Source of the DNA: Amaranthus tricolor
Taxonomy: Eukaryota > Streptophyta > Magnoliopsida > Caryophyllales > Amaranthaceae
NCBI RefSeq assembly: GCF_026212465.1
Contig: NC_080048.1
Coordinates: forward strand, 37,352,375 to 37,416,374
Direction: 5' to 3'
DNA: 64,000 bases
Within the stretch, counting starts at the first letter, position 1; every line of letters begins with the position of its first letter. The notes below the pieces were generated by a model. That model had not been told where the DNA came from and did not search any database. It saw nothing but the letters and a program-made list of their open reading frames with translations. The position numbers and the translations under genes were made by a program. Positions 24,101 through 36,665 of this stretch are shown here, in pieces.

Positions 24101-26434
24101 GACCATGTCCATGAGAGCTTTGGAATTGGATGCAACTAAATTGATCACGGAACAGTTTAGGGATATTGTTTTTCAGTAGTTTCGATTTGCTGGACTTCTA
24201 TAATGCATGGTTTTTGAAAGAAAAATTGGTTGTTTTTGTTGTACCTCTGGATTAACATATGCATTTTACCTCAGTTTCCTCTTGTGTCAAGATGTGGAGA
24301 ATTGGATCGAGAACTGGATTCTTCTGAACACATACAAAAACAACCTTCTACCATCTCGCTAGACGGATTCCCTGGGGGCCCGGACACTTTTCTCGTAGCT
24401 GCCAAGTTCTGCTACGGGCTTCGTATTGATTTGAACCCAAAAAACATAATGCTTTTGTATTGTGCCGCCAACTATCTAGAGATGACAGATCAATACGGAG
24501 AGGATAACTTGTTATCTAGGTGCGATAGCTTTTTTCACAAAAACATACTTCGTAACTGGAAAGACTGTATTGTGGCCCTTCAAAGTTCTGAACCCGTCAT
24601 ATCGTTCGCAGGGAAACTTCAGATTATCGACAAATGCTTAAATGCCTTGTCCACTATGGTTTGTACCGATCCAAGTTTGTTTGGATGGCCTATGATGATG
24701 TACGGTAAATTACAAAGTCCCGGTGGAAGCATACTATGGAATGGAATAAACACCGGTGCTAGAATCAGAAGTGCGGAATCTGACTGGTGGTATGAAGATA
24801 CTTCATATCTTTGCATTGATCTATTCAAACGGCTTATAAAAACAATGCAAGCGAGAGGCATAAGACCTGAAAGTATAGCAGGTGCTATAATGTACTACGC
24901 TAGGAAATTCCTACCGGGCCTTGAAAGATGGCAAGGAGGAAAAACTCGGGCTGTTGCAAGATTTAGCTCAACTCCGGTAAGTGTCGATCAAACAGCCCTG
25001 TTGGAAACTATTGCTACATTACTCCCCGAAAAGAAGAGCAGATCGTATTGTCGCTTTCTGCTTGGAATTCTTCGTACTGCATTGATTCTGGATGTTAGTG
25101 AAGCGTGCAAGGACTGCTTGGAGAAAAGGGTTGGAATGCAGCTCGAATTTGCAAGTCTAGATGGTCTTTTGATTCCTACTTACAAAGATTGTGACACGTT
25201 GTATGACACAGATTGTGTTCAGAGGATCGTCCAACATTTCGTGTCATCGCAATCAAGCGTTCCAACATTTTCTCCTTGTTCTCCTGATACAGAAACAACA
25301 CCGCCATCTGAACCATTAAGAAAAGTAGCAAAATTGGTGGATGACTATATTGCAGAGGTTGCTTCGGACGTGAACTTGAAACCCGACAAGGTACGCGCTC
25401 TTGCAGAGGCTCTTCCAGAAGATTCAAGATCATTCCATGATGGCCTATACAGAGCTCTTGATATATATTTCAAGGTTTGTTTCTTGAATCTTGATTGAGG
25501 TTTAATACTCCTAGAGAATGTTTTTATTAGAACTTAGAAGTGTTAAAGATGAATGAATATGCATGTTTCTTCACTTGATTCAACGATAATCCATTACCCC
25601 AACGCCATTAATGGCTCCCACCTATGGGGTGGTCTGGTGGGTCAAATGTACGCAACCCTACCATTTGTAGCAATGACTAAGACATTTCCGATTGACCCTA
25701 GGAGCAAACATTTCACGTAAATAAGAAGTGCACATGATTTAGTGATCTTTTGCTTTTGCTTTTTCGTGATCTTTCCCATGCCACTAGGTTTTCTTATTCC
25801 CGATTCTGTTCGTTTTAAATTCACTGTGAAACCCATAATTTATTGTTGGATTATATAGGCTCATCCATGGCTTCCAGACACAGAGAAGGAACAAATGTGC
25901 AACATAATCGACTATCAAAAGCTTTCCATTGATGCATGTGCTCATGCATCCCAAAACGAAAGACTACCCCTTAGGGTTGTTCTTCAAGTCCTATTTTTTG
26001 AGCAGATGCATCTGAGAACTGCTCTAGCCGGTTGCTTTCATGTTGCGGACCCTGATAATGGCCCAACTAATCCTAATACAACACAGAACGCATTGGTAGG
26101 TCAGATCGTCCAGAGAGACGGATGGGTGTCAGTTGTGCGCGAAAACCGTGATCTTAAAGGAGATATGGACAGAATGAGATCGAGGGTTCAGGAACTCGAA
26201 GAAGAATTCAGTAAAATAAAGCAGGAAATGAGAAAAGTAAGCAAATCATTTAGTTCCCTAAGCTCTCCCCGTTTGGTTTCTTGGAGTGCGTGCAATTTGC
26301 TTCCTCGATCTTCAAATGCACACCGAGATGTGGTTAAAGTTGGCGAATCCTCTTCAAGGGTATTAGTTGATAGACCTCGTTCTTCCCAAGATTTGAGGCA
26401 TCGCAAAAGTTTTCTTTGTTCCGGTGAAAAGTGA
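21173..26434 (+). CDS. BTB/POZ domain protein of the NPH3/RPT2-like (NRL) family
   Basis: Exons 21173-21222, 22020-22089, 24275-25474 and 25859-26434 are all GT-AG bounded and join to 1,896 bp, or 631 residues, typical of the family. The N-terminal BTB fold (about residues 20-125) includes [20 protein letters not shown] and the [13 protein letters not shown] block. The NPH3 domain starts at the hallmark [20 protein letters not shown] (about residue 208) and runs to about 490 with [40 protein letters not shown] and [21 protein letters not shown] coiled coil follows at about 534-571. The C-terminus has basic Ser motifs (RHRKSF), the kind of site phosphorylated and bound by 14-3-3 in NPH3. Relatives act at the plasma membrane as CUL3 adaptors in phototropin or auxin signalling. 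The exact paralogue is not determined. Intron 2 is 2.2 kb with transposon insertions. Confidence 0.95.
22967..23085. repeat. Small hairpin element in NPH3-like intron 2
   Basis: 29-bp arms at 22975-23003 (begins GTAGGTAAGTTTTTATTTTG) and 23049-23077 (ends CAAAATAAAAACTTACCTAC) match as reverse complements apart from one or two bases. The flanks AGTAC...GTAC extend the symmetry slightly. The loop is about 45 bp. Confidence 0.75.
23293..23956. mobile_element. Non-autonomous hAT-like element in NPH3-like intron 2
   Basis: The 664-bp element begins CAGTGGTGAAACTTA and ends TAAGTTTCACCTCTG, which are near-perfect terminal inverted repeats starting with CAG. The flanks are CCTAAAAG (23285-23292) and CCTAATAG (23957-23964), matching at 7 of 8 bases. 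The 8-bp duplication and CAG-type ends are the signature of hAT transposons. The interior is AT-rich and codes for nothing. G-rich and C-rich stretches sit just inside both ends. Confidence 0.8.
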
Positions 26435-28470
26435 GGTAATACAAGCTAACTCGTTGGTTGAAATGATAATTTCTCTTTTAATTGAAGATAATTGGTTTCT
26501 ATAGAATTAGTTTTCTTGGTGTTTATGGTCTTTAGACTAGACTAAGTCATAGTTCTTTTGGCAAAGTTGTATAACGAGAATGCTACACGAAGCTTTGTGT
26601 CGTCTTCTGGATAGGTGAACAACAACAATGCCAAAAGTCTTGATTCCCGAAGACCAGTCAACTACATGAATCAATAGATCAGTTCCAGCCTTCCAGGGTC
26701 GTGAATTCTTCTGGATATGGATTTGTGCGGAATTATTGGCATAGATAAGCCTTCAATTCCACTTAATTCCATTTCCAGAGCGAAGCTTGAGCCAGGTATG
26801 AAGTTACTCTTCAATGGTTCTGGACACCTTTAGACATGAATATTGTTACACTAGGGAGGTTTTACAAATGAGTTTATTACTAATTTAGCAAAGCAGAGAT
26901 ATACTCCCTTCTATTCTAATCAAATGTCTCATTTCCTCTTTTAACATATTCACATCGAGTGTCTTATTTCTTTATTTGGTAACTTAAACCCTACTCATAC
27001 CCTCATGGGATCCGACAGTTACACAATTGCCATTAAAATATAACTTTTTCTCTTACTTTTTCCGTACTGTCTTCTCCCATGTGGTCCTTCTGGTGCTAAA
27101 TCAAATGGGACATTTAATTGGAATACTAGGAACTACATGTTTCTTTGGTATGGATAGAATATATATATACATTATGATGTACAGTACTGTAGCTCTGAGG
27201 ATCTTGTTGTTTGCAATACATGTAACAATATCAGATATTTTGTTGTATACTTGTTGAATGAGTTTAATATTGTATGAGAATATGTTTATTAAATATATGA
27301 ATCATTTTTTCTTTTTAGGTATATTTTTATCAAAGTAGTCGTCTTAATATTTGCGAGACTATTAAATATGAAATTCATGTCGTGTTATCGTGGGTCGTGT
27401 CACCGTGCGGCTATTTCAGATTGGGTTGCATGTAGGGTAGTCGTGCCTTTGCAGGCCGCAAAAAGTAACGAGTAGTGCTATGTTGTGTTGACCATCTAGA
27501 ATAAATGGCTCGAGGCATGGCAAAAGTACGCATGCCATAATGCGAACCATAACACAAATTAAAAAATTAATTACTTCTTGAGCTTTAATAAAGAGCTAAA
27601 TGTTGTCTATGGTGGCGATTGGCGGTGGGTTGTGCCGAGCTATGAGCTGATTGCGCCCATGCCACTTGCGTATCAACCCGATTCCTGTCTATTTTAGAAT
27701 TGTAGAATTTTAAATATGAATTTTGTGAGACTATAAAACATACACATATACATATATAACATAGTTACTCTAACAATTTAAGCTTTTGTTGCTTAATATT
27801 AACCTTCGATTTTTTTTTTAATTAAAATCAACAATTAATAGTGTATTAAAATTCTTATCCTTCTTATTTAAACACACTTCTTTTTGAATCTCACCCTATA
27901 TATATACATGAGTTATTTCTAGAAATATCATACGCTTTCTAAGTCACTATGTAACAAATATTCAATCATTTACAAAATTATTATATAAATATGTACAGCT
28001 AAACTTGTGTTATATTTATTTTTTATTTTCACGACTTTAATTGATTTTCAATTTAATTTTATGCACAAAACCAATATTCTTTCCTATTCGGTCTCATTTG
28101 TCAATCTTAAGGTCTCATTTCTATTTATAACTATCTCCGTTTTTATATGTTCTTTTCGAATAGAATTTACGAATTTTAGTGTCAAACTTTGACTATGATT
28201 TCTCATCGATCTATAAGATTAAACATATTCATGTGCGATCTTATTAGATAGGTCTCAACATATACTTTCTAAATATTAATTTTTTAGAATTTTTAAATAT
28301 ATACTTTTTAAAAATTATTTAATTTAAAAATTTGCTTGAGATGTGCGAAAAAGTGAATAGAAAGAATCAAAGAACAATTGAAATCAGAGGAACTATTTGT
28401 TTTGCATTTTATATGAGCAGGTAGTTAAAACTTAAAACTTGAAACTAGTTTTGTATATCGCCGAGCCGCC
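26435..28470. other. Spacer between the NPH3-like gene and RETICULATA
   Basis: About 2 kb with the 3' untranslated region of the NPH3-like gene on the left. A copy of the CTCCCTCCGTTC-type repeat lies at about 28120-28380, ending less than 100 bp before the RETICULATA start. No gene is seen. Confidence 0.55.
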
Positions 28471-31400
28471 ATGCCAGTTACTTCTTTGAGCTCAAATCTT
28501 CTATACTTTTACACCAACGAGACCATTTCCAATCAACAATGGAGTTCCAACTCTTCGAGTCTCGATTCTAGGTTTTTTACCTATCTTCAAATCAGGGCAA
28601 CTCTTAAAATCTCCAATTCCAGAAGAGAGTTTGCTAATTTTGTCGTAAAATCCTCTAAATCGGATTCTTTCAATACGATTCCATATGAAACCGAGGTTTT
28701 AGAAGATACTTCTCCTACATTCGACAATGGAGGTTCTGACGATGGTAATGGAAATTTTCCGCCTGAAAATAATGGCGGAAATGGCGGCGATGGTGAAGAA
28801 GAAGGAGACGACGAGGAAGAGAAAGAGTTTGGGGCTGTGATGAAATTTGAGGATGTGATGAGAGAAGCTGAGAAACATGGCGCAGTTCTTCCTTCTGATT
28901 TTCTTGAAGCTGCTAAAACTTCTGGGATTAGAGAATTGATATTGATGCGTTATTTGGAGTTGCAGGTGATTTCTTCCAAAAATAAGTCTATTACTTTCTG
29001 ATTATTGAATTTACTCATGGTTTAATATTATGCTGTTTAATGAAATTTTGCTGATTACACCTTCCTACTTATATAAAATTTTGTAAAGAGTATATAGAGG
29101 AAAACAACAAAATACAATTGAATGAAGAAATGTGTGGATAAGATGTTGGGAGTGCATATTTACGGATGAGATGAGGAGAGTGTGTGAATTTATAGATTAG
29201 ATGAGATGATAAGAGAGAATGAATTAAGCCATGTTTAGTTCACCTGATTTTTAACTATTCGAAACTGAGTTTTACTGATCACAACTAATTTTTACTTAAT
29301 TGTAACCGTATTTTTTACCGATTAAAACCGACTGAAACTGACTTTTACTGATAGTTCTGATTTTTAGTTATAAATTATAGTGAATTGTAATGATTAAAAC
29401 TTATTTTTGTTGATTGTAATTGATATTTACTTATTGTAAATGATTTTTGTTGATTAAAATAATATTTACTTAATAAAAATGATTTTTACTGGATACTTCT
29501 TTTAAGGTGAACTAAACATGGCCTTAGTAGATGGAATGATGATATAGTGTGAATTTCCAAATGAGATAATAAGAGAGTGTACGAATTTGCATATAAGATG
29601 ATGAGTGTGTGAATTTGTTCACGATATGATGAGTGAGCGAATTTGTAGACGAGATGACGAGAGAGTGTAAATTTGTAGAAGAGATGATGAGAATATGAAT
29701 TTGTAGATGAAATGATGAGAGAGTGTGAATTGTAATGAAGAGAGAGAATGCAAATTCATGTCTTTATATGTAGCATATAAGCTTGGATAATTCTTTTAAG
29801 AGATGTATGGAGTAAAATGTATTGATTTACCCACGAGCTTTAAACAGCTAACGTCTTTAGCTTCTTTTTTATCATTCATCTGTCTTTGGTTTTGATTTGC
29901 TTATCAATATCTTTTGTCGATTTTATTGACGATTTGGTGATTAATTGTAGGGAGCAGCTGGGCCGCTAGGGTTTTTGATGCGACATTGTGCAATGCTTCG
30001 TAATAGAATGTTGGCTGATCCTGCATTCTTATTTAAAATTGGGACTGAGGTATGTTTTGCCGTGCACTTTTCCGTCTCAGTTGCTAGAATATTAGGTCTT
30101 CAAAATTATGATTGATGAGCATGTTGAGGTTCGAAGAAATGTGGAACTGTTGGTAGAAGTGAGAAAATGTCAAATTAATGCAATTTTTGAGACCATTTCC
30201 TCTGCTTTATAAGTGACTTTCATAGTTATATGAAAATGTTCAATCAGTTTCTATAAGTTTTACCCATCATCATAATTCTCAAGTTTTCCCAATCGGTCAG
30301 TTAATGGCATCAGGGCAATGATATATTGATGTTGTTGTGACAACCAATTAGTTCTAGTAAGTTGTAATATGTCCATATGAACAGGTTCTAAGAATCAACA
30401 TGTATCGATATGCGAAGTTGAAAAATAAGATTGTGTTAGTATTTTAGACTGATACCTCATAGAATGTAAGGTTACGGAAGGAAATTAGAAATGGAAATTG
30501 TTATGTGGACGAATTGGTATATAAACTCATTAATTACAAATAATGTGTCAAATACAGTCCCTGATTTTTTTGGCTTGTATGTCATTCTGCTGTGTGAAAT
30601 GTATTGCTTTTTTATAATGAATTTCTAAACACATGCAGATTGTAATTGATTCCTGTTGTGCTACGTTTGCGGAAGTTCAGAAGAGGGGAAAGGATTTTTG
30701 GACAGAATTCGAACTTTACCTTGCTGATCTTCTTGTTGGTGTGGTTGTGAATGTGGCCTTAGTTGGCATGCTAGCACCATATGTTCGTATTGGGAAACGA
30801 TCTGCATCTTCTGGTTTTCTGGGAAGCATCGGCCGTGCTTGTCGCGATCTTCCCAGTAGGTAAATAGAACTTTGTTTTGATACTAGGATATATGATTCGG
30901 CAATTTGTTACATGCTTTTGTAGCTTTTAAAACATTCTTAGTCCTAAATCCTAATGATGAAATTTTTTTCACTAGAAGTGAATCTGCCTATTTTTAAAAG
31001 TACATGAGATAGAGCAAATATGAAATATGCATTGTGATGCTGCATTAGTTTGGATGCAAACTATAGGTGCTTGATTTTTTTAAATTGATTATTTTACTTC
31101 TTTTTGGCTTGTAGCGTCTTTGAAGCTGAAAGGCCAGGATCTAGATTTTCAGTGAAGCAGCGATTGGCTTCATATCTTTACACGGTATAGAGACTTCTTG
31201 TGTTACACAAATAATTAAGCTTCCTGTTTTTTTAAATTATTGTATTTACTAGCATAAAGGATAACTTGATATGTTGATGGTTGGAGGCTCAGAAAAGAGA
31301 TGTTGGTCATTGTTGTAGCCCTTGCACATCTTCACAAGAAATCTTGTTTGTTTTTTTTTTTGTCTTTTTTAGCATGGCTGAAAAAGTGCTACTGGTTTGC

Positions 31401-32235
31401 TTCACTTATTGGATTTGTTGTTAACAGTAGAGCCTCTTGATTTTCCCTATGTACACTCTCAAATGATGTCCTAGAGTTTAATGCCCCTCTAGGGTGTGCT
31501 TAACTGTTAGGCTTTTCATGACCAGGGAATAAGGATATCCGATGATGGCGTGGTGTAACTGCATGGTTTTTCTTATATTTATTACTATTGACTTCAGTTT
31601 TTATTGAAGTGTTTGTTGATGCTGCAATAGAGAATTTTTTCACTTAATTATTCAATCTTTAGTCTTAGTGTTTTTCATATTAGTTTTACAGTATTTGTAA
31701 AGTAATGCATTGATTGACAGGGAGTACTGCAAGGGGGAGTTGGATTTGGATGTGGAATTTTGGGCCAAGGCATAGCGAATCTGATTATGACTGCCAAAAG
31801 GTGAGATGCTAATAACTTATTAAATGTGGATTTTGGTATTCATCGTATATAAAAAGGTATGTTTTTGTGTTGTTTCTAAACACTGTTTCGTTAAGGTTTT
31901 GTTCATGACTCATTGCTTATTGCATTAAATGATTAGTGACTATGATGGAAACAGACTTGTGTTGAAACTAGTCATATTAGGTGAGTCCATAAGTGCATAT
32001 TTGGATTTTAATGTATGAAGTTTACACCCTTGTGAAGATTATGGCATGGCCGTATGGATGAAGTGCTCATCCAAGCAACATAGACAGTCATTCTTTTTCA
32101 CTCATATATGTGTGCAATACTCCCTCTAACTCTAACCCCTCTTTAAGATTGCCCCATGAGGTAAAATGTTATATTTTTGTATGGTAGAGCGGAATGGAAG
32201 ATGTGAGAGTGCAGAAAGATTTTGAGGGAGGGGGG

Positions 32236-32271
<36 letters not shown>

Positions 32272-33270
32272 TTTTGGAAGAAGTTGCATCATAATTCATA
32301 TCATACCTTACTCTAGAAATTACCCAACAATTCTCAACTAAAATGTGAAAATGCTCAATGTAATGTCCATTATTAAAAATTATAAATGTCATAGGTAAGA
32401 TTGTGGTCAATCTTAGATGGCTAGATGTTTACCATCCAATTCGTTCTATGGTCAAATTCACCTAAAATTTTCAGACGCTATTTAGAACCTTTCTTCCCTC
32501 TTGTATTTAGTTCCAAAGTTCTTTGTGTACTCTGTTTTTTTGTTTTCTTGAGAGATTTAAATACTTCTGATCAACTTCTTTCCGTTTATTTATTTTAGGA
32601 GCATAAAGAAGTCAGATGAGGATATACCAGTCCCACCACTTATTAAGAGTGCTGTACTCTGGGGTATGTATAATGAGATTAGCTATTAAACTTCTATTTT
32701 CAGGTGTGATATTATATGAAATTTTCAATTCTTTCTTTGCTTTGCTCGAGGATTTTCATGAAAATCTGATTACTGATATGTAATCTGTGAATCATCTTTC
32801 TTCCTGATTAAGGTTTTCTAAAGCTTTTTGATTCAGTATTTCTAATGAGTTTTCAAAGAACAAAAATAAATTCCATATATGGTCCTTTGGATGCATATCT
32901 CTTAACAAATTGTCTTCATAAAATTGAGTCGCTGACACCCCCCGCCCCGTTTTTTATTTGCCCCGAAGTTTTTGATTTCGAATTGAGCGAGGGACACATT
33001 TTTCGTGTTGCATCTGCTAGCTGCCTAGCCAAGTCAGTACTGTGGTGTTCTAATAGCAGTTTGTACTCTTCAACAGGGGCCTTCCTCGCTATTTCATCCA
33101 ACACTCGTTATCAAATTATTAATGGACTAGAACGGGTGGTCGAGGCATCCCCATTGGCAAAGAACATACCACCAGTTGCTATGGCTTTCACTGTTGGTGT
33201 GCGATTCGCCAATAACGTCTATGGTGGTATGCAGTTTGTTGATTGGGCTAGGTGGAGCGGCGTACAATAA
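28471..33270 (+). CDS. RE: RETICULATA (DUF3411) chloroplast envelope protein
   Basis: Seven exons: 28471-28965, 29951-30049, 30639-30859, 31115-31184, 31721-31800, 32599-32663, 33077-33270. Introns are GT-AG and the join is 1,224 bp, or 407 residues. The start region is Ser/Asn-rich like a transit peptide. A Gly/Asn then Asp/Glu-rich linker (about residues 86-118) precedes EFGAVMKFEDVMREAEKHGA. The DUF3411 core has RNRMLADPAFLFKIGTEIVI, VQKRGKDFWTEFELYLADLL, hydrophobic stretches at about 227-247 and 296-318, ISSNTRYQIINGLERVVEAS, and the C-terminus GGMQFVDWARWSGVQ. This matches RETICULATA (LCD1), whose loss gives net-patterned pale leaves with fewer mesophyll cells. The biochemical role is not established. 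No defect is seen. Confidence 0.93.
29130..29755. repeat. Degenerate ~30-bp minisatellite in RETICULATA intron 1
   Basis: Units resembling GAGATGATGAGAGAGTGTG plus AATTTGTAGAT recur on both sides of the Tourist-like MITE, at about 29130-29223 and 29530-29755. Roughly eight to ten degenerate copies are visible, with lengths varying around 28-33 bp. The array must predate the MITE that splits it. Confidence 0.7.
29227..29523. mobile_element. Tourist-like MITE (PIF/Harbinger type) in RETICULATA intron 1
   Basis: The 297-bp element has ends AGCCATGTTTAGTTCACCT and AGGTGAACTAAACATGGCC, inverted repeats differing at the terminal base. It is flanked by TTA at 29224-29226 and 29524-29526. A TTA duplication and a GGCCATGTTTAGTT-like terminus are typical of Tourist MITEs. 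The interior is a degenerate run of TTTTACTGATT-like motifs with no coding capacity. Confidence 0.85.
32241..32270. repeat. Poly(T) run in RETICULATA intron 5
   Basis: Thirty T in a row, preceded by a G-rich stretch. It could be the tail of a retroposed copy on the minus strand, but no source sequence is recognised. Confidence 0.8.
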
Positions 33271-34231
33271 AATCCCCTCACTTCCAGGGGCAATCCGTCG
33301 ACTTCATCCCTAACCCAGGCAACCTCTTTTCTTCTTGGCTTGACAACACAATTTGAAACCCGGGTACCGATTCCTCGTCACATGTACAATCAGCTCTGGC
33401 CAAATTTACCGCTCAGCTCGAGTCTCAGCGAATCGTCTCTCTGATAGTATTTGCTTCATCGCAACAGCTGTGCTATCTCTCAATAACATTGGGCTGAATT
33501 GAAATTTTAGCATTATGGGGTGAGGTCTAATAGTAGATGTAGACTAGTATTAGTTTTAGAAGGTTTGAAATCTTTGAATTAACAGATTATCAATCAATAA
33601 AGAAGCAAGTATTAGTTTTAGAAGACAGACTGCTGTTCAAAGTAAGCCCTTGTGGTTTTTTAATTACTTCTCTGCCCTAATGAATTTGCTTTATTTCCTA
33701 TTTTAATTTATCAAATTGTATTATTTCTATTTTAAATATGATTTTACTATTTTTACTCTTTATATTCTGTTTTTTATTTTTAAACATTTCACTCAGTGTC
33801 AAAAGTTAGGGGCTAATTCATTGGACAGAGGATATGACAATTTCTTCATTTGATCCCTCCATGTTGAAAAATTGCTTTATATTCTGTTTTATTAAGGCTT
33901 TGATATTAGTATTATTGATGGTTTTTTTCCGATGTATACTCTTCAGGTTGCATTAATTTTACCCCAATGCTAATTGGTGGAAAAATTAAGAAAAATAGAT
34001 AAAGTGGTATTTTATGAAAAAGTGCGAAAAATATAAATAAGATGAAAATATAAGTTAAATACATGGATGAAAATAAAAAAAGTATGTATATAACTAAATA
34101 GAAATTAATCAAATTTAATAACGAATTAAAAAGGAAAGTAGAGTAACTTTGATGAGCTAAAAAGTGGAAATTTGAAACAAATAAGTAATTTTTAAAAAAA
34201 AAAAATTAAAAACTAAACTTCGGGTAAAAAG

Positions 34232-34915
34232 GTGTTTGGTAAAAGACTGAAATTGAAATTTTCTTAGCTTATTGAGTGAAGTAGTTGATTAGTCAAATAA
34301 GCTAAAAAAGTATTTGGTAATGGACTTATTGAAGCAAATCAGCTCATTTGCTACACGCTAGAAAACGGAGCGTTTTCAATGTGTGGGTTGATCAATTGTT
34401 TCATACTCCCAAGATTACCCTTGTGTTATACCATTAAAGTTAGGACTTTGTATTATTTTGTTTCCTTAATTATATGTTATTTAGTTTTCTTGTTATTTAA
34501 TTTTGGATATTTATTTATTTTTAAAAATTTATTAATCTTTATTTATTTTCAATTAGTAATTTAAATTTGTAAAAAAATAAAATTAATCTTTTAAGAGTAT
34601 AATTCTTTCGTACTAATTATCATAAATAAACCATGACATAAAATTTACAAAAAATATTTACAGATTACTTATTAATAATTTACCAAATTGTAATATAATA
34701 TAAACAAATAGAAAATAGCAATAAATGTATCATGTTCATATATGTCTTTTTATGCAAATCAACTTTCAACTATCAGCTAAATTTACCAAACACTCTTAAA
34801 TAGTCAGTTAACAAAATCAGTTGATCAAATCAGTTCATAAAATAATCTATTCAGATCAGCTCCTCTTAGCAGCTACCAGCTACCCGCTACCCACTATCAG
34901 CTGTTTACCAAACAT
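34232..34915. mobile_element. MITE-like element with TGTTTGGTAAA ends
   Basis: It begins GTGTTTGGTAAA and ends TTTACCAAACAT, short inverted repeats. Inner copies of the same motif (TATTTGGTAA near 34311, TTTACCAAACA near 34785) and many AGCTNATTTG / CAAATNAGCT words give further internal symmetry. Length is about 680 bp. Target duplication is not clear. A shorter relative is at about 49970-50215. Confidence 0.55.
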
Positions 34916-34920
34916 TTCCA

Positions 34921-35306
34921 AAATTAATTCCAAAAATAAGCATTTTTATGTCTAAGGCTAAGGTCAAGTATGTTTGTAGTTACTAACAGCGAACAAAAAA
35001 ATTGGTCAAAAAAAGTCAAAATTATTTGTTCGTAGTTATTAACTGCGAACAAAAAGGAGACAATGTCATAATGTTAAATGGGACAAAAAAATAAAAGTCA
35101 TGTTTTGTTCGTAGTTATTAACTGCAATCAACATATTTTTCAATTTTTTGTCTCATCTAACATTATGACATTGTCTCTCTTTTGTTCGCAGTTAATAACT
35201 GCAAACAAACAATTTCGACCAATTTTTTTGTTTAATGTTAGTAACTGCGAACATACCTGGTCTTAGGTTCAGACAAAAAATCGCTTATTTTTGAAATTAA
35301 GTTTAC
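34921..35306. repeat. Strong foldback built from GTTCGCAGTTA-type palindromes
   Basis: The two halves are reverse complements over about 150-190 bp each, centred near 35112, with few mismatches. Matching blocks include ACAATGTCATAATGTTA, GTAGTTATTAACTGCGAACA and AAAAAAATTGGTC. Within each arm, GTTCGTAGTTATTAACTGCG is itself palindromic and is repeated. An open frame of 62 codons across the right half is only a by-product. No coding evidence. Confidence 0.8.
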
Positions 35307-35864
35307 CCAAAACTCTTTTTTTTTTCTTTTCTTAAAATTACTTAACATTTTAAAAATTTCCTAAAGAGTGTACTTAAATTTGAAAATGTAACTCTTCCAA
35401 CGATATTATATACTTCTATTAGTGCAAATGAGTAATATGGAATATGGTTAATTTTTGTACTATTGTACTCACTTTAATTCACATAAATTATGGTTTTTAT
35501 GCTCTATCTAATGCATTAATTTAATTATAAATATTTTTAATTGTATATAATTAAAAATTATAAAAATTAATATTAATATATTTTACATTAAAATAAAATA
35601 AATAATATCTAAAAATCATGAGCTAAATAAATTGGTTTACTTCTCGACTTTAATTCCCCTTGAATTGTACACGAACTGCTAACTCTGGATATCTGCTCAT
35701 TTTCTGTCAATATAACTACACATGATTATTGACAACTACAAGGATAAAGCTGATTGCTTCTTCTTGCCATTGGATACAAGATTTAATTTGTGGTAGTCGT
35801 AGACTTTGATTTGTCATACTTGCACTTGGATCGGTTATTCTGGGTTTGTTTTTGGCCGGTCAGA

Positions 35865-36665
35865 ATCTGACTAAAAAATATGAGAGTTTTTTGAGTTAAA
35901 TAGTGTTATTTCAAAAAGACGAATGAGGTACATTGTTTTCTATTGTAAATGAATGTTGAAAAGATGAGTCAACTTAGTTTCTTTGTACTTTATTTTATCA
36001 TTTTGTCTATTACTCCCTTTATAGCACAATTTGACTCAAAAATGTGAATATTTTTTTTTAGTTAAATGGTATTATTTTAAAAAGACAGATGAGGTACATT
36101 GTTTGTTATTGTAGATGAATGTTGAAAAGATGAGGCAACCTAGTTTCTTTGTGCTTTATTATATCATATTGTCTATAACTCCCTCTAAATAACACAATTT
36201 GACTAAAAAATGTGAGAGTTTTTTAAATTAAATGGTGTTATTTCAAAAAGACAAATGAGGTACATTATTTGTTATTGTAGATGAATGTTGAAAAGATGAT
36301 TCAACTTGGTTTCTTTGTACTTGATCAAATTGTCTATGACTCCCTCTAAATAGCACAATTTGACTAAAAAATGTGAGAGTTTTTTAAGTTAAATGATGTT
36401 ATTTCAAAAGAACAGATGAGGTACATTATTTGTTATTGTAGCTGAATGTTGAAAAGAAGAGTCAAACTAGTTTCTTTGTGCTTTATTATATCATATTGTC
36501 TATTACTCCCTCTAAATAGCAAAATTTAATTCAAAAATGTGAGAGTTTCTTAAGTTAAATAATGTTATTTCAAAAGGACAGATGAAGTATACTATTTGTT
36601 ATTGTAGATGAATGTTGGAAAGATGAGTCAACCTAGTTTCTTTCTACTTTACTATATCATATTGT
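35865..36665. repeat. Tandem satellite, ~165-bp unit, about 4.8 copies
   Basis: The marker word GAATGTTG recurs at 35951, 36118, 36283, 36444 and 36610, giving periods of 167, 165, 161 and 166 bp. Each unit contains ATGTGAGAGTTTTTTAAGTTAA-like, AGACAGATGAGGTACATT-like and ACTCCCTCTAAATAGC-like blocks. Units differ at perhaps 10-15% of positions by eye. Monomer length is typical of plant satellite DNA, but only this short array is in the window. Confidence 0.85.

Noticed and set aside
24230..24274. N-terminal [15 protein letters not shown] on the NPH3-like protein
   Set aside because: This is intron read-through. The acceptor TTTTACCTCAG at 24274 joins the exon to the BTB start at 22020-22089 in frame.
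35078..35266. 62-codon open frame
   Set aside because: It lies entirely in one arm and the centre of the foldback at 34921-35306 and has no protein-like composition.
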